A stretch of DNA of 36,890 nucleotides from Lysobacterales bacterium (GCA_026988115.1 JALSLV010000103.1:1-36890); one strand, 5' to 3'; counted from the stretch's first letter, positions 24,962 to 34,238 are shown. Numbers and translations are program-made. Notes: a model not told the origin generated them from the sequence alone.

Positions 24962-26067
24962 TGACCGAATTAATCCTATTTAATATCATTGCAGGTGAAT
25001 ACGGCAATATTGCCACAATCACTTTGAATAAACCCAAAGCTTTAAATGCCATCAATACCGAAATGATTGATGCCATACAAAGCTGTTTGGATAAAGTTGA
25101 ACAAGACGATAAAATCAAATGCGTGATGATGAGTGGAGCAGGGGATAAAGCCTTTTGCGCTGGTGGTGATGTGGTGGGTTTATACCATTCCATGCAAGAA
25201 ACCGCACAAGGTGATGTACCAAAAATTGCAGCAGAATTTTTTACTAAGGAATACAAATTAGACTACCGCTTACATACTTTCTCCAAACCCATAATTGGTT
25301 GGGGAGATGGCATTGTTATGGGCGGAGGTATTGGTATATTAGGAGCGTGTTCGCACCGAATAGTGACCGAAAAATCCATGCTTGCCATGCCTGAGGTAAC
25401 GATTGGATTGTATCCTGATGTGGCAGCCTCGTGGTTTTTTAACCGAATGCCAGCCAATATTGGCATGTATTTGGGATTAACTGGTTCACGTTTAAATGCC
25501 AGTGATGCATTGTTTTGCAAATTAGCTGATTTTTTTGTTTTGAATGAATTCAAAGACGAATTACTGGAAGATTTGCTTGAAATCAACTGGTCAAAAGACG
25601 TTCATGCTGATGTTCACAATGCCATATTTGCCCATGCTGATTTTAGCCAAGACGAAGCACCAATCAGTAATGTTCGTGAAAATTACGATGATATTCAGGA
25701 GTTGTTAGCTGGCGGAACATTAAAATCAATAGTTGATAATTTAACTAATGTAGAACCACAATCACAATGGTTAAGCTTTGGACAAAAAGGTTTCCTAAAA
25801 GGTTGTCCGATAACTTATGCCTTAGTATTTGAACAAATAAAACGCGCTAAGCACATGAGTTTAAAGCAAGTATTTAATATGGAATTAACTATGTCAACAC
25901 GCTGCGCCATGAACCCTGATTTAGCCGAAGGCATTCGTGCCTTATTAATTGACAAAGATGGTAAGCCTCAATGGAGTGTTCAAACGGTTGATGAAATAAC
26001 ACAAGAACAAATTGAAGAATATTTTATTTCTCCGTGGGATGCACATCCCTTAGCAAAAATAAGGTAA
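24961..26067 (+). CDS. 3-hydroxyisobutyryl-CoA hydrolase-like crotonase
   Basis: The 368-aa length is that of HIBCH rather than a 260-aa enoyl-CoA hydratase. The crotonase core shows ITLNKPKALNAINTEMIDAI, DKAFCAGGDVVGLY (oxyanion hole) and GWGDGIVMGGGIGILGACSH, and MPEVTIGLYPDVAASWF carries the Glu and Asp typical of HIBCH. The C-terminal helical extension (MSTRCAMNPDLAEGIRALLIDKDG) is also characteristic. It hydrolyses 3-hydroxyisobutyryl-CoA in valine catabolism. Coupled to the upstream dehydrogenase by TAATG. Confidence 0.9.
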   Translation: MTELILFNIIAGEYGNIATITLNKPKALNAINTEMIDAIQSCLDKVEQDDKIKCVMMSGAGDKAFCAGGDVVGLYHSMQETAQGDVPKIAAEFFTKEYKLDYRLHTFSKPIIGWGDGIVMGGGIGILGACSHRIVTEKSMLAMPEVTIGLYPDVAASWFFNRMPANIGMYLGLTGSRLNASDALFCKLADFFVLNEFKDELLEDLLEINWSKDVHADVHNAIFAHADFSQDEAPISNVRENYDDIQELLAGGTLKSIVDNLTNVEPQSQWLSFGQKGFLKGCPITYALVFEQIKRAKHMSLKQVFNMELTMSTRCAMNPDLAEGIRALLIDKDGKPQWSVQTVDEITQEQIEEYFISPWDAHPLAKIR

Positions 26068-26146
26068 GGTGGGCTTGCCCACCATTGTATGAACCTTGAT
26101 GAATTGAGATTTCTACGATTAATGATGGTAGGCAAGCCCACCTTAC
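26064..26146. repeat. Large extragenic stem-loop
   Basis: Arms 26064-26079 (GTAAGGTGGGCTTGCC) and 26131-26146 are a perfect 16-bp inverted repeat, continuing with imperfect pairing (ACCAT). The left arm covers the HIBCH-like stop codon. It is probably a REP-type palindrome; it may stabilise the upstream mRNA. No T run follows. Confidence 0.65.
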
Positions 26147-26187
26147 AAGTTAAGTCTGAATTTAGAACTTAATGATAGAGAAAATTT

Positions 26188-26604
26188 ATGAGACAAAACT
26201 ATATTAACCCAACTGATGAAGCAGCTATGGCTCTTTTTTCTAAAGACCTAAAAGGCGAAGTTATCATGTTGAATATGATTAAATACAATGATATTGCTGA
26301 TTATGGCGAAAACCCTGATTTGGCTCCTGCCAAACAAATAACAGGCGAACAAGCCTACCAGTTATATATGCAACACACCGCTCCATTTTTACAAGAAAGT
26401 GGCGGTGAAGTGATATTTATGGGAACAGCAAGTGAATATTTTATTGGACCAGCTGATTCAAAATGGGATTTGGTTTTTTTAGTGAAGCAAAAATCTTTAC
26501 AACATTTTATGGCATTTGCGACAAATGAAGATTATTTAGCAGGGATAGGGCATCGTACTGCCGCAGTAAAAGATTCACGCTTACTACCAATTCAACCATT
26601 ATAA
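26188..26604 (+). CDS. DUF1330 domain protein
   Basis: The 138-aa protein has the DUF1330 (dimeric alpha-beta barrel) pattern: GEVIMLNMIKYND, TGEQAYQLYMQHTAPFLQES, GGEVIFMGTASEYFIGP and WDLVFLVKQKSLQHFMAFATNEDYL. Members are small cytosolic proteins of mostly unknown function. It sits between the HIBCH-like and isovaleryl-CoA dehydrogenase-like genes, 12 bp before the latter, so it is probably co-transcribed with it. A role in acyl-CoA metabolism is only inferred from position. Confidence 0.8.
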   Translation: MRQNYINPTDEAAMALFSKDLKGEVIMLNMIKYNDIADYGENPDLAPAKQITGEQAYQLYMQHTAPFLQESGGEVIFMGTASEYFIGPADSKWDLVFLVKQKSLQHFMAFATNEDYLAGIGHRTAAVKDSRLLPIQPL

Positions 26605-26616
26605 AAGAGAATTAAC

Positions 26617-27783
26617 ATGCATACACACGTAAGTTTAGGGGAAGACATAGAGTTATTGCGCGATACTGTGCGTAATTTTGCCAATACCGAAATCGCACCA
26701 CGTGCCGAACAAATCGACAAAGATAATGAGTTCCCTGCTGATTTATGGCAGAAAATGGGCGAGTTAGGATTGCATGGCATAACAATTCCGCATGAATATG
26801 GCGGCTCGGAGATGGGCTATTTGGCACATCTTGTTGTGATGGAAGAAATTTCACGAGCATCTGCATCCGTGGGTTTATCCTATGGCGCGCACTCAAATTT
26901 GTGCTTGAATAATCTGTTCAAACACGCCAACCAAGAGCAAAGGCAAAAATACATTGCTAAATTGTGCAACGGTGAATTTGTCGGTGCTCTTGCAATGAGT
27001 GAGCCTGGAGCGGGTTCTGATGTGGTTGGTTCGATGTCATGTAAAGCCGAGTTTGATGGCACAAACTGGATAGCCAATGGCAATAAAATGTGGATAACAA
27101 ATGGGCCTGATGCCGATGTGTTAATTGTTTATATGCGTACCGCTGAGAAGTCAGCTGGTTCTAAATGCATGACTGCTTTTATTGTTGAAAAAGGTATGCA
27201 AGGATTTAGCACCGCACAAAAACTGGATAAACTCGGTATGCGTGGTTCTAATACCTGTGAACTGGTCTTTGAAGATTGTGTCATTCCTCCTGAAAATATT
27301 TTAGGAGAGGTCAATTTAGGTGTGCGAATTTTGATGAGTGGCTTAAACACCGAACGTCTGGTTTTGTCAGGTGGACCAATTGGAATCATGCAAGCCGCCT
27401 GTGATATTGCCTTTCCTTATGTTGGAGAAAGAAAGCAGTTTGGTAAGGATTTAGGTCAATTTGGTTTGATGCAAGGCAAAATTGGCGAAATGTACACCAA
27501 ACTCCAAGCCAGTAAGTACTTTGCCTACGGTATTGCTGCCAATTACGATAGAAATATAAATTCACGATTAGATCCAGCCGCGTGTTTAACCTTTTCATCT
27601 CGAAATGCAGTCGATGTGGCATTAGAAGCGATTCAAATACTTGGAGGTAATGGTTACATCAATGAATATCCAACAGGACGATTGCTTCGTGATGCAAAAT
27701 TATACGATATTGGTGCAGGAACAAATGAAATTCGCTTAATGTTGATAGGACGAGAGCTTTATAATGAAGCGAAATTTAACTAA
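26617..27783 (+). CDS. Isovaleryl-CoA dehydrogenase-like acyl-CoA dehydrogenase
   Basis: 388 aa with ALAMSEPGAGSDVVGSMSC, FVERKQFG-type block (VGERKQFGKDLGQFGLMQGK) and LGGNGYINEYPTGRLLRDAK. At the usual Glu position near the C-terminus the sequence reads YDIGAGTNEIR (Gly, not Glu), while LNTERLVLSGGPIGIMQA carries a Glu where isovaleryl-CoA dehydrogenase has its catalytic base. That shift identifies the leucine-pathway enzyme fairly well. The other leucine-pathway genes (methylcrotonyl-CoA carboxylase, HMG-CoA lyase) are not in the window. Confidence 0.9.
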   Translation: MHTHVSLGEDIELLRDTVRNFANTEIAPRAEQIDKDNEFPADLWQKMGELGLHGITIPHEYGGSEMGYLAHLVVMEEISRASASVGLSYGAHSNLCLNNLFKHANQEQRQKYIAKLCNGEFVGALAMSEPGAGSDVVGSMSCKAEFDGTNWIANGNKMWITNGPDADVLIVYMRTAEKSAGSKCMTAFIVEKGMQGFSTAQKLDKLGMRGSNTCELVFEDCVIPPENILGEVNLGVRILMSGLNTERLVLSGGPIGIMQAACDIAFPYVGERKQFGKDLGQFGLMQGKIGEMYTKLQASKYFAYGIAANYDRNINSRLDPAACLTFSSRNAVDVALEAIQILGGNGYINEYPTGRLLRDAKLYDIGAGTNEIRLMLIGRELYNEAKFN

Positions 27784-27784
27784 T

Positions 27785-27880
27785 ACCCAAATCCCGCTAG
27801 TGAAAATACCATGCGAGCACAAACCCTTAATATGCCTAGAAAATTCAAAAAAAGCCTAATCACCAATAAGTTGACAACGG
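27785..27880. repeat. Diverged copy of the left arm of the 16146 element
   Basis: ACCCAAATCCCGCTAGTGAA and following sequence align with 16146-16240, including GCCTAG, then CACCAAT and GACRACG near the end, with several differences. No right-hand inverted repeat was found. It starts 1 bp after the acyl-CoA dehydrogenase stop and runs into the next gene, whose first 23 codons it supplies. Confidence 0.55.
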
Positions 27881-28533
27881 TTTTTGTGACTTTCCTGTTA
27901 ATGTTTTTGGTCTCTTGTTCAAATTTACCTCATGTTGTTAAACCTGCAAGGCAAATTGACAAGAGTAAGTCTGTTGAGAAAGTAAATACGCTTTATATTG
28001 TAAGGCATGGTTGGCATACGGGTATTGTTATTCCTTCGTATCAAATTACTTCAGTTTTACCCAGTTTACGCCAACGTTTTGGTGATGTGCCATTTATTGA
28101 ATTTGGTTGGGGAGACAAAGGCTTTTATCAATCCGAAAAAGTAACAGCAAAATTGGCACTTAAGGCTATGTTTATTCCTACCGAATCAATTATTCACGCA
28201 GTAGGTGTTCAAGATTCGCCTGAATTGTACTTCTCTGAAAGCGAAGTGATAAAAATTTGTTTAAATTATCAAGACAATAAAGCCTTAATATCTTTTATTT
28301 CCAAAAGTTTTTTTAAGAAAAATAATAAAATTATTGCAACACAAAAAGGCATCTACGGCGATAGTCAATTCTATAAAGCTCAAGGCGACTATTACCTCAT
28401 GAATACCTGCAATAAATGGACGGCCAAAGGTTTATCCAGTGCAGGATTTAGTTTATCCACTACCTTTAAATTATCATCTAACAGCGTTATGCGGTATTTA
28501 CGAAAACAAGAAATTACTGAGAGTTGTTATTGA
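27811..28533 (+). CDS. DUF2459 (TIGR02117-type) lipoprotein
   Basis: 240 aa from 27811 (233 from the ATG at 27832). A hydrophobic segment ending FLLMFLVSC is a lipobox, so it is probably an outer-membrane or periplasmic lipoprotein anchored at Cys36. The DUF2459 blocks are clear: LYIVRHGWHTGIVIP, EFGWGDKGFYQ, and YYLMNTCNKWTAKGLSSAGF (the TCN.W.A motif). The conserved His and Cys suggest a catalytic site, but the function is unknown. The N-terminus lies within a repeat, so the start is uncertain and neither ATG has a good ribosome binding site. Confidence 0.8.
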   Translation: MRAQTLNMPRKFKKSLITNKLTTVFVTFLLMFLVSCSNLPHVVKPARQIDKSKSVEKVNTLYIVRHGWHTGIVIPSYQITSVLPSLRQRFGDVPFIEFGWGDKGFYQSEKVTAKLALKAMFIPTESIIHAVGVQDSPELYFSESEVIKICLNYQDNKALISFISKSFFKKNNKIIATQKGIYGDSQFYKAQGDYYLMNTCNKWTAKGLSSAGFSLSTTFKLSSNSVMRYLRKQEITESCY

Positions 28534-28571
28534 TTACGCGATTACGTTTTTTTGTAGGGTTGGAGTGATTC

Positions 28572-28601
28572 TAAAAGAAAAGGAGCACACAGAGGTGCTC
28601 C
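28572..28601 (-). terminator. Terminator of fadJ
   Basis: On the - strand GGAGCAC and GTGCTCC (28601-28595 and 28588-28582) form a 7-bp stem with a 6-nt loop followed by TTTTCTTTT, 21 bp after the fadJ stop. Confidence 0.75.
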
Positions 28602-28621
28602 ACTATGAAAGGGTTTTGCTA

Positions 28622-30733
28622 TCAAAATTCTTTATTATCTTTAGCGTGTGCTATAAGAATGTCTGCGGGTTTAAAACGGATACCAAACTCTTCTTGCAGT
28701 TCATTCATTAACGACAGTATTACATTGGCTCCTTGGGCATTAACAAAACTAAAAGGACCGCCTGTAAAGGGCGGGAATCCAAGTCCAAGTATGGCGGCTA
28801 AATCGCCATCAGATGCGGAAGATAAGATGCCTTCTTGTAAACACAAGAGGGCTTCGTTAACCATGCTCAAACCAATTTGGTGTTGAACTTTGGTTTTATC
28901 CATTTCTTTTCTTTCTTCACCACCAAAGTATTGGTAAATGTCTTTATTAACGGTTTTTCGTCCTTTTTTAGGGTAAACATAAAAACCTTTGCCTGATTTT
29001 CGCCCAAATAATTTTGCATTAGCGAGTTTTTGCACGCTGTCGTCTTCTTCTATGCCTCGGTCTTTAAACATCTCACCTAAATCACCTCGGGCAATATGAG
29101 CTGCCACATCAATACCGACTTCATCGAGTAAGGATAAAGGGCCTACAGGGAAACCCCAATCTTTCATGGCATTGTCAATGAATTCAATTGATGCACCTTG
29201 CTTGAGTACTTGAATGGCTTCGTGTGTGAGAGCCGATAAAATACGGGTGGTATAAAAGCCAGGACCATCTTTGACAACAACAACTGTTTTTCCTTGCGCA
29301 AGCCCAACATTGGTTGCTATTGCTTTGGCTCGGCTTGAGGTTTTGTCCGTTACAATAATTTCCAATAAAGGCATTTTGGGAACAGGTGAAAAATAATGCA
29401 TACCAATAACGTTTTCAGGTTTTTTTGCTTTTGCGGCAATATCGGCAACAGGTAAGGATGAGGTGTTGGTGGCAAATATAGTATTGGCAGCACAGGTTTT
29501 TTCGATGCCTGCGAGTATGTTTTGTTTTAAATCGGTGTCTTCAAATACCGCTTCAATTACTAAATCAACCGCTTGCATATCGGTTTCTTTGATTGTCGGT
29601 GTAATCTTTGCCATTAATATATCTCGTTCGACATGTCCCATGGCTTTGCGTTTGACGAGACGGTTAAAATCGGACCAAATAGTTTTTAAGGCTTTGCCCA
29701 AACCTTCCAGTGATATGTCTTTTAACACAACATCGTAACCCGCTTTGATGGAAACTTCGGTAATGCCAGCTCCCATAAATCCTGCGCCAATCATGGCAAT
29801 GGTATCGGTTTGGTGTGTCTTGGCATTTGATTTGAGTTTCTTGTTGTCCTGCATAGCAAGGAACAAGCCAATCAAATTTTTGCAGGCGTCTGTGCCATGC
29901 AAATAACCAAAACCTGCTGACTCGGCTTCCAATCCAGCTTGCATGCCATTTTCTAAACCAATTTCCACGCAGTCGAGTATCTTTAAGGGAGCCGGGTAGT
30001 TGCCTCGTGTTTTGCGGGTCACAGTTTCGCGGGCTTTCTTAAGAACAAAGTTCCTGCCCAGTGATGTGTTTAGGGCTTTATCAAGCAGGCTTTTCTTGTG
30101 AGCTTTCTTTTTGACACTGCCTTTTGAGGCGGCTTGTTTTGCCACTTTTATAGCGGCTTGCAAGAGTCCTTCTTTGTGAATTAGTTCATCCACTAAGCCG
30201 ATTTTTTTGGCTTTATAGGGATAAACATTTTTACCCGTTAATAACATGTCCAAAGCATTGGTTAAGCCAACTTGACGAACACTGCGTTGCGTTCCACCTC
30301 CGCCAGGCAATAAACCAAGTTTGACTTCGGGGAAACCAAATACGGTTTTTTTATCGGTACTGACAATGCGGTAATGACACGCCAGTGCAAATTCTAAACC
30401 ACCACCCAATGTGGCACCGTTAATGGCAGCAATGACTGGTTTGGATAAGTTGGCAAGGCGTGATAATAATTTGTTGCCTCCGCGTGATAATTCTGTAGCT
30501 TCATCGCTGGATTTCATTTTCATAAAGGCCTTGATGTCAGCGCCTGCGACCCAGCAATCTTTTTTCATGCTGTATAAAATAGCGGCTTTAATGTCCTTGT
30601 CTTCTTCTATGGTATCCAGTAAAGCTTTAAAATCATCCAACATACTGGCAGATAAAACATTTACTGGCGAGTTTGGTTGGTCAAGAGCGATAATTGCAAT
30701 GCCATCTTGTATGTCAATTGTAAAATACGCCAT
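28622..30733 (-). CDS. fadJ: FadJ-type enoyl-CoA hydratase/3-hydroxyacyl-CoA dehydrogenase
   Basis: 703 aa, the length of FadJ (about 714). N-terminal crotonase domain: KKDCWVAGADIKAFMKM, INGATLGGGLEFALACHYR, FPEVKLGLLPGGGGTQRSVR. From about residue 310, the NAD-binding MIGAGFMGAGITEVSIKAGY, then FATNTSSLPV, GMHYFSPVPKMPLLEII (catalytic His) and DEVGIDVAAHIA. It carries out two steps of beta-oxidation on the products of acyl-CoA dehydrogenases. AAGGAG precedes the ATG. It overlaps the fadI stop (TAATG), so the two subunits are coupled. Confidence 0.93.
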   Translation of the reverse strand: MAYFTIDIQDGIAIIALDQPNSPVNVLSASMLDDFKALLDTIEEDKDIKAAILYSMKKDCWVAGADIKAFMKMKSSDEATELSRGGNKLLSRLANLSKPVIAAINGATLGGGLEFALACHYRIVSTDKKTVFGFPEVKLGLLPGGGGTQRSVRQVGLTNALDMLLTGKNVYPYKAKKIGLVDELIHKEGLLQAAIKVAKQAASKGSVKKKAHKKSLLDKALNTSLGRNFVLKKARETVTRKTRGNYPAPLKILDCVEIGLENGMQAGLEAESAGFGYLHGTDACKNLIGLFLAMQDNKKLKSNAKTHQTDTIAMIGAGFMGAGITEVSIKAGYDVVLKDISLEGLGKALKTIWSDFNRLVKRKAMGHVERDILMAKITPTIKETDMQAVDLVIEAVFEDTDLKQNILAGIEKTCAANTIFATNTSSLPVADIAAKAKKPENVIGMHYFSPVPKMPLLEIIVTDKTSSRAKAIATNVGLAQGKTVVVVKDGPGFYTTRILSALTHEAIQVLKQGASIEFIDNAMKDWGFPVGPLSLLDEVGIDVAAHIARGDLGEMFKDRGIEEDDSVQKLANAKLFGRKSGKGFYVYPKKGRKTVNKDIYQYFGGEERKEMDKTKVQHQIGLSMVNEALLCLQEGILSSASDGDLAAILGLGFPPFTGGPFSFVNAQGANVILSLMNELQEEFGIRFKPADILIAHAKDNKEF

Positions 30734-32163
30734 TATGAATTCTCCTTAGTGTTTGTTTTCTTGCTAGTTTTCTTACTTGTTTTCTTTTTGGTCGTCTTTT
30801 TTGTGACTTTTTTAGTAAGCTTTTTAGCTGGTGTTTTCTTTGTCGTTTTTTTGCTTGTTGGCTTTGCGGTGCTTGTTATTTTCTTTAATAAGATGCTACT
30901 GCCTTGTCCCCCTGCCGCACAAGCCGAAATAAGTGCGTATTTTCCATCACTTTCCATCAATTGGCGCGAAGCAGAAATCAATAAACGTCCCCCCGTTGCA
31001 CCAAAAGGATGACCAAGAGAGAGTGAACCGCCTTGGGTATTGATTTTATCCACTGGAATTTCTCCGAAAGCTCCTTTTAAACCCAAGCGGTTTTTACAAA
31101 ACTCTTCATCTTGTAAGGCGGCTAAATTGGCTAAAACTTGTCCTGCAAAGGCTTCATGAATTTCAAATACGCTAATGTCATCTAAAGTCAGTCCCGCTTC
31201 ATTTAATAATTTAGGGATGGTAAATGCTGGACCTAACAGTAATTCGCCATCGGGGTTGTGTGCCGAATAGGTGTAACCATAGATGACAACTTCTGGTGTA
31301 TAACCTTGTTTTTTTGCTTCGTCAACATCCATCAATAAGCAGGCTGATGCGCCATCGGTAAGTGGTGATGCGTTTCCCGCAGTGACTGTGCCATTAGGCT
31401 TTACAAAAACAGGACGTAAGCTTGATAGTTTTTGAATGCTTGAGGTAGCATAGAATGTGTTGTCTTGTTCCATGGGGGTAAAAGTTGGAGCGACTAAGAC
31501 TGGAACAACTTCTTGGTCAAATTTTCCATCTTTCCATGCTTGAGTGGCTAATTGGTGAGAACGTAAGGCGAATTCATCTTGTTCGATGCGAGATATTCCA
31601 AAACGAGCAGCTAATCTATCGGCATCTTGTCCCATGGTTTGTCCGGTGGAAAATTCTGCAATAGCAGGCGCAACAGGCACTAAATCTTTAAACTTAAATT
31701 GTTTAAACAACGCCCAGTAATCTTTTGCCCCTTTGGCTTTTTGTGCTTTGAGCAAAACGGCTTTAAGTTTGTCAGAAATCCGGACAGGTGCATCTGATGT
31801 GGATTCTACTCCTCCAGCTACTGCCGTTTTCATCACACCTGCTTGAATAGCTTCAACAGTATTAGTGATAGCACGATTAGCTGAAATACAGGCTTGAGTG
31901 ACGGTTGACGCTGGTATGGATAAATCATAACCTGCACCAATTAAGCTTTCTCTAGCAACATTACTGGTTGCTGCATTATGAATCACACATCCCATTGTGA
32001 CTTGTTCGCAATTGGTTTGTATCAGTGGGTGACGTTTTTTTAATGCCAATAAGGCTTCACGTCCTAAATCGTAGGATTTAAGTTTGGAATAAGGTCCTGG
32101 TGATTTGGCAAATGGTGTTCGAACACCATCAATAAAGGCTACTTTGGCTTGTTTAAATATCAT
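30733..32163 (-). CDS. fadI: FadI-type 3-ketoacyl-CoA thiolase with Lys-rich tail
   Basis: 476 aa; FadI proteins are about 436, and the excess is a C-terminal tail (about 430-476) made almost only of Lys, Thr and Ser (KKTTKKTPAKKLTKKV). The thiolase core has the acyl-accepting Cys92 (VTQACISANRAI), GHPFGATGGR (His) and ISACAAGGQGSS (second Cys). It cleaves 3-ketoacyl-CoA to acetyl-CoA with FadJ. AGAGGA precedes the ATG and a TTGACA promoter lies upstream. The tail resembles histone-H1-like bacterial sequences and may be a low-complexity expansion. Confidence 0.93.
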   Translation of the reverse strand: MIFKQAKVAFIDGVRTPFAKSPGPYSKLKSYDLGREALLALKKRHPLIQTNCEQVTMGCVIHNAATSNVARESLIGAGYDLSIPASTVTQACISANRAITNTVEAIQAGVMKTAVAGGVESTSDAPVRISDKLKAVLLKAQKAKGAKDYWALFKQFKFKDLVPVAPAIAEFSTGQTMGQDADRLAARFGISRIEQDEFALRSHQLATQAWKDGKFDQEVVPVLVAPTFTPMEQDNTFYATSSIQKLSSLRPVFVKPNGTVTAGNASPLTDGASACLLMDVDEAKKQGYTPEVVIYGYTYSAHNPDGELLLGPAFTIPKLLNEAGLTLDDISVFEIHEAFAGQVLANLAALQDEEFCKNRLGLKGAFGEIPVDKINTQGGSLSLGHPFGATGGRLLISASRQLMESDGKYALISACAAGGQGSSILLKKITSTAKPTSKKTTKKTPAKKLTKKVTKKTTKKKTSKKTSKKTNTKENS

Positions 32164-32204
32164 GATTCCTCTTGGGTATGTCCTGCGTTTGATTTTAACT
32201 TACT

Positions 32205-32233
32205 ATTGTCTCCATACGCAACCGTATTGTCAA
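32205..32233 (-). promoter_or_regulatory. Promoter of fadIJ
   Basis: On the - strand a perfect TTGACA (32233-32228), a 17-bp spacer and GACAAT (32210-32205, 4 of 6) lie 42 bp before fadI, between it and the htpG terminator. Confidence 0.6.
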
Positions 32234-32243
32234 GTGTAGAAAG

Positions 32244-32283
32244 TAATAAAAAAGCCTGTAAATTGGATAATATACAGGCTTTT
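32244..32283 (-). terminator. Terminator of htpG
   Basis: Arms AAAAGCCTGTA (32250-32260) and TACAGGCTTTT (32273-32283) pair perfectly; on the - strand the stem runs into TTTTTTATTA. It begins 25 bp after the htpG stop. Confidence 0.85.
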
Positions 32284-32307
32284 AAAGAGACTATTGCTTT
32301 TTAAAAA

Positions 32308-34203
32308 CTACAACATCAATTTATTCATGCGCTTAACAAAACCAGATGGGTCTTCTAATTGACCACCTTCAGCTAGTAAAGCTTGTTCAAAGACCAATGT
32401 AGTCCAATCGGAAAACTTATCATCATCTTTTTCAGAGGATAACTTTTTGAATACCGAATGGTCAATATTAATTTCTAATGTTGGCTTACTGCTAGGCATT
32501 TCTTGACCGGCTTGTTTCATCAATTGTTGCATGTATAACGCCATATCTTGTTCGTTAAGCACAATACAAGCAGCTGAGTCGGTTAGGCGTGTTGAGACTT
32601 TGATTTTTTCAACTTTATCACCTAAGATTTTTTCCATCTTCTCAATAATTTCTTTGTTATCTTCTTGGGCTTTTTCAACTTCTTTTTTGTCTTTTTCAGA
32701 ATCAAGCTTGTCTAAATCACCTTTGGCAACAGATTGCATTTTTTTGCCATCAAATTCTGTTAGGCCATTAACCAGCCATTCATCAATACGGTCGGTTAAT
32801 AACAACACTTCAATGCCCTTTTTCTTGAATACTTCCAAGTGCGGGCTATTTTTAGCGGTATTATAGCTATCGGCTGTGATGTAATAGATGTTTTCTTGCT
32901 CAGATTTCATGCGAGAAACATAGTCTTCAAAAGTAACAGTTTGTTTGTCATCATCGTTATGTGTTGAGGCAAAACGCAATAATTTAGATAGCTCTTCCTT
33001 ATTGGCGAAATCTTCTTGAATGCCTTCTTTCATGACATTTCCAAACTCACTCCAAAATTCTTGGTACTGTTCCGCTTTCGAATTTGACATTCTTTTCAAT
33101 AAAGTCAAAATCTTTTTAGTTGATGCACGTTTAATTGATTCAATAACCTTGTTGCTTTGCAAAATTTCACGTGATACGTTTAAAGGTAAATCGTTGGAAT
33201 CAATAACACCTTTTACAAAACGCAAATAACGCGGTAATAAGTTTTTGCTGTCATCCATAATGAATGTGCGTTGCACATAAAGTTTTAAACCATGTGCAGC
33301 ATCCGGTTCCCATAAATCAAACGGGGCCTTTTTTGGAATATATAATAAAGATGTATACTCGTATTTACCTTCGACTTGGTTATGAGACCATGTTAATGGG
33401 TCATTCCAGTCATTTGAGACGGTTTTATAAAACTCTTTGTAATCGTCTTCAGTTATCTCAGATTTTGGTAAAGTCCACAAAGCTTTTGCTCGATTAACTT
33501 GAACCCATTCTGTAACAGTGGCTTTTTCTTTGTTCTCATCTTCTTTATCATCATCGCTTTCTACTTCTTTAGTTTCAAGCATATAAATACCAACTGGTAT
33601 ATGGTCGGCGTATTTTTTGATGATAGATTTAAGTCTAAATTCATTGGCAAAGTCCTTTTCTTCTTCTTTTAGGTGCAGAATAACTTCGGTGCCTTTTTTG
33701 TCTTTTTTGACGTCTTCGATGGTAAACTCACCTTCACCATTTGATTCCCACTTAACACCTGTTTTCTTGCCTGCTTTTCGGGTTATTAATGTCACTTTGT
33801 CCGCAACGATAAAAGAGGAGTAAAATCCAACTCCAAATTGTCCAATCATCTGCGAGTCTTTGGCTTCATCGCCTGAGAGCTTGCTTAAAAATTCTTTTGT
33901 GCCAGATTTGGCAATCGTTCCAATATTTTCTACCACTTCAGAACGAGTCATGCCAATGCCATTATCACGAATGGTAACGGTATTCGCTTCGCTATCATGC
34001 TCAATCTCGATACGCAGTTCTTTATCGCCTTCATTGAGTGAATCATCAGCAACCGCAGCAAAGCGTAACTTGTCGCAAGCATCATTTGCATTGGAGATAA
34101 GTTCACGTAAAAATATCTCTTTGTTTGAATAAAGTGAATGAATCATCAATTGCAATAATTGATTGACTTCGGTTTGAAATTTTAAATTTTCTTTTTTAGC
34201 CAT
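32308..34203 (-). CDS. htpG: Molecular chaperone HtpG (Hsp90)
   Basis: 631 aa, the normal length. The GHKL ATPase domain has ELISNANDACDKLRF, IRDNGIGMTRSEV, NIGTIAKSGTKEFL and IGQFGVGFYSSFIVAD. The middle domain carries LPLNVSREILQSNKVI, which includes the ATP-contacting Arg. The C-terminal dimerisation domain ends FVKRMNKLML. It is the cytosolic Hsp90 that helps remodel proteins with DnaK. A sigma32-like promoter lies upstream, and it is monocistronic with its own terminator. Confidence 0.97.
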   Translation of the reverse strand: MAKKENLKFQTEVNQLLQLMIHSLYSNKEIFLRELISNANDACDKLRFAAVADDSLNEGDKELRIEIEHDSEANTVTIRDNGIGMTRSEVVENIGTIAKSGTKEFLSKLSGDEAKDSQMIGQFGVGFYSSFIVADKVTLITRKAGKKTGVKWESNGEGEFTIEDVKKDKKGTEVILHLKEEEKDFANEFRLKSIIKKYADHIPVGIYMLETKEVESDDDKEDENKEKATVTEWVQVNRAKALWTLPKSEITEDDYKEFYKTVSNDWNDPLTWSHNQVEGKYEYTSLLYIPKKAPFDLWEPDAAHGLKLYVQRTFIMDDSKNLLPRYLRFVKGVIDSNDLPLNVSREILQSNKVIESIKRASTKKILTLLKRMSNSKAEQYQEFWSEFGNVMKEGIQEDFANKEELSKLLRFASTHNDDDKQTVTFEDYVSRMKSEQENIYYITADSYNTAKNSPHLEVFKKKGIEVLLLTDRIDEWLVNGLTEFDGKKMQSVAKGDLDKLDSEKDKKEVEKAQEDNKEIIEKMEKILGDKVEKIKVSTRLTDSAACIVLNEQDMALYMQQLMKQAGQEMPSSKPTLEINIDHSVFKKLSSEKDDDKFSDWTTLVFEQALLAEGGQLEDPSGFVKRMNKLML

Positions 34204-34238
34204 AATGTTTAAAATGTATTAGTTTTAAGATGGCGTTT

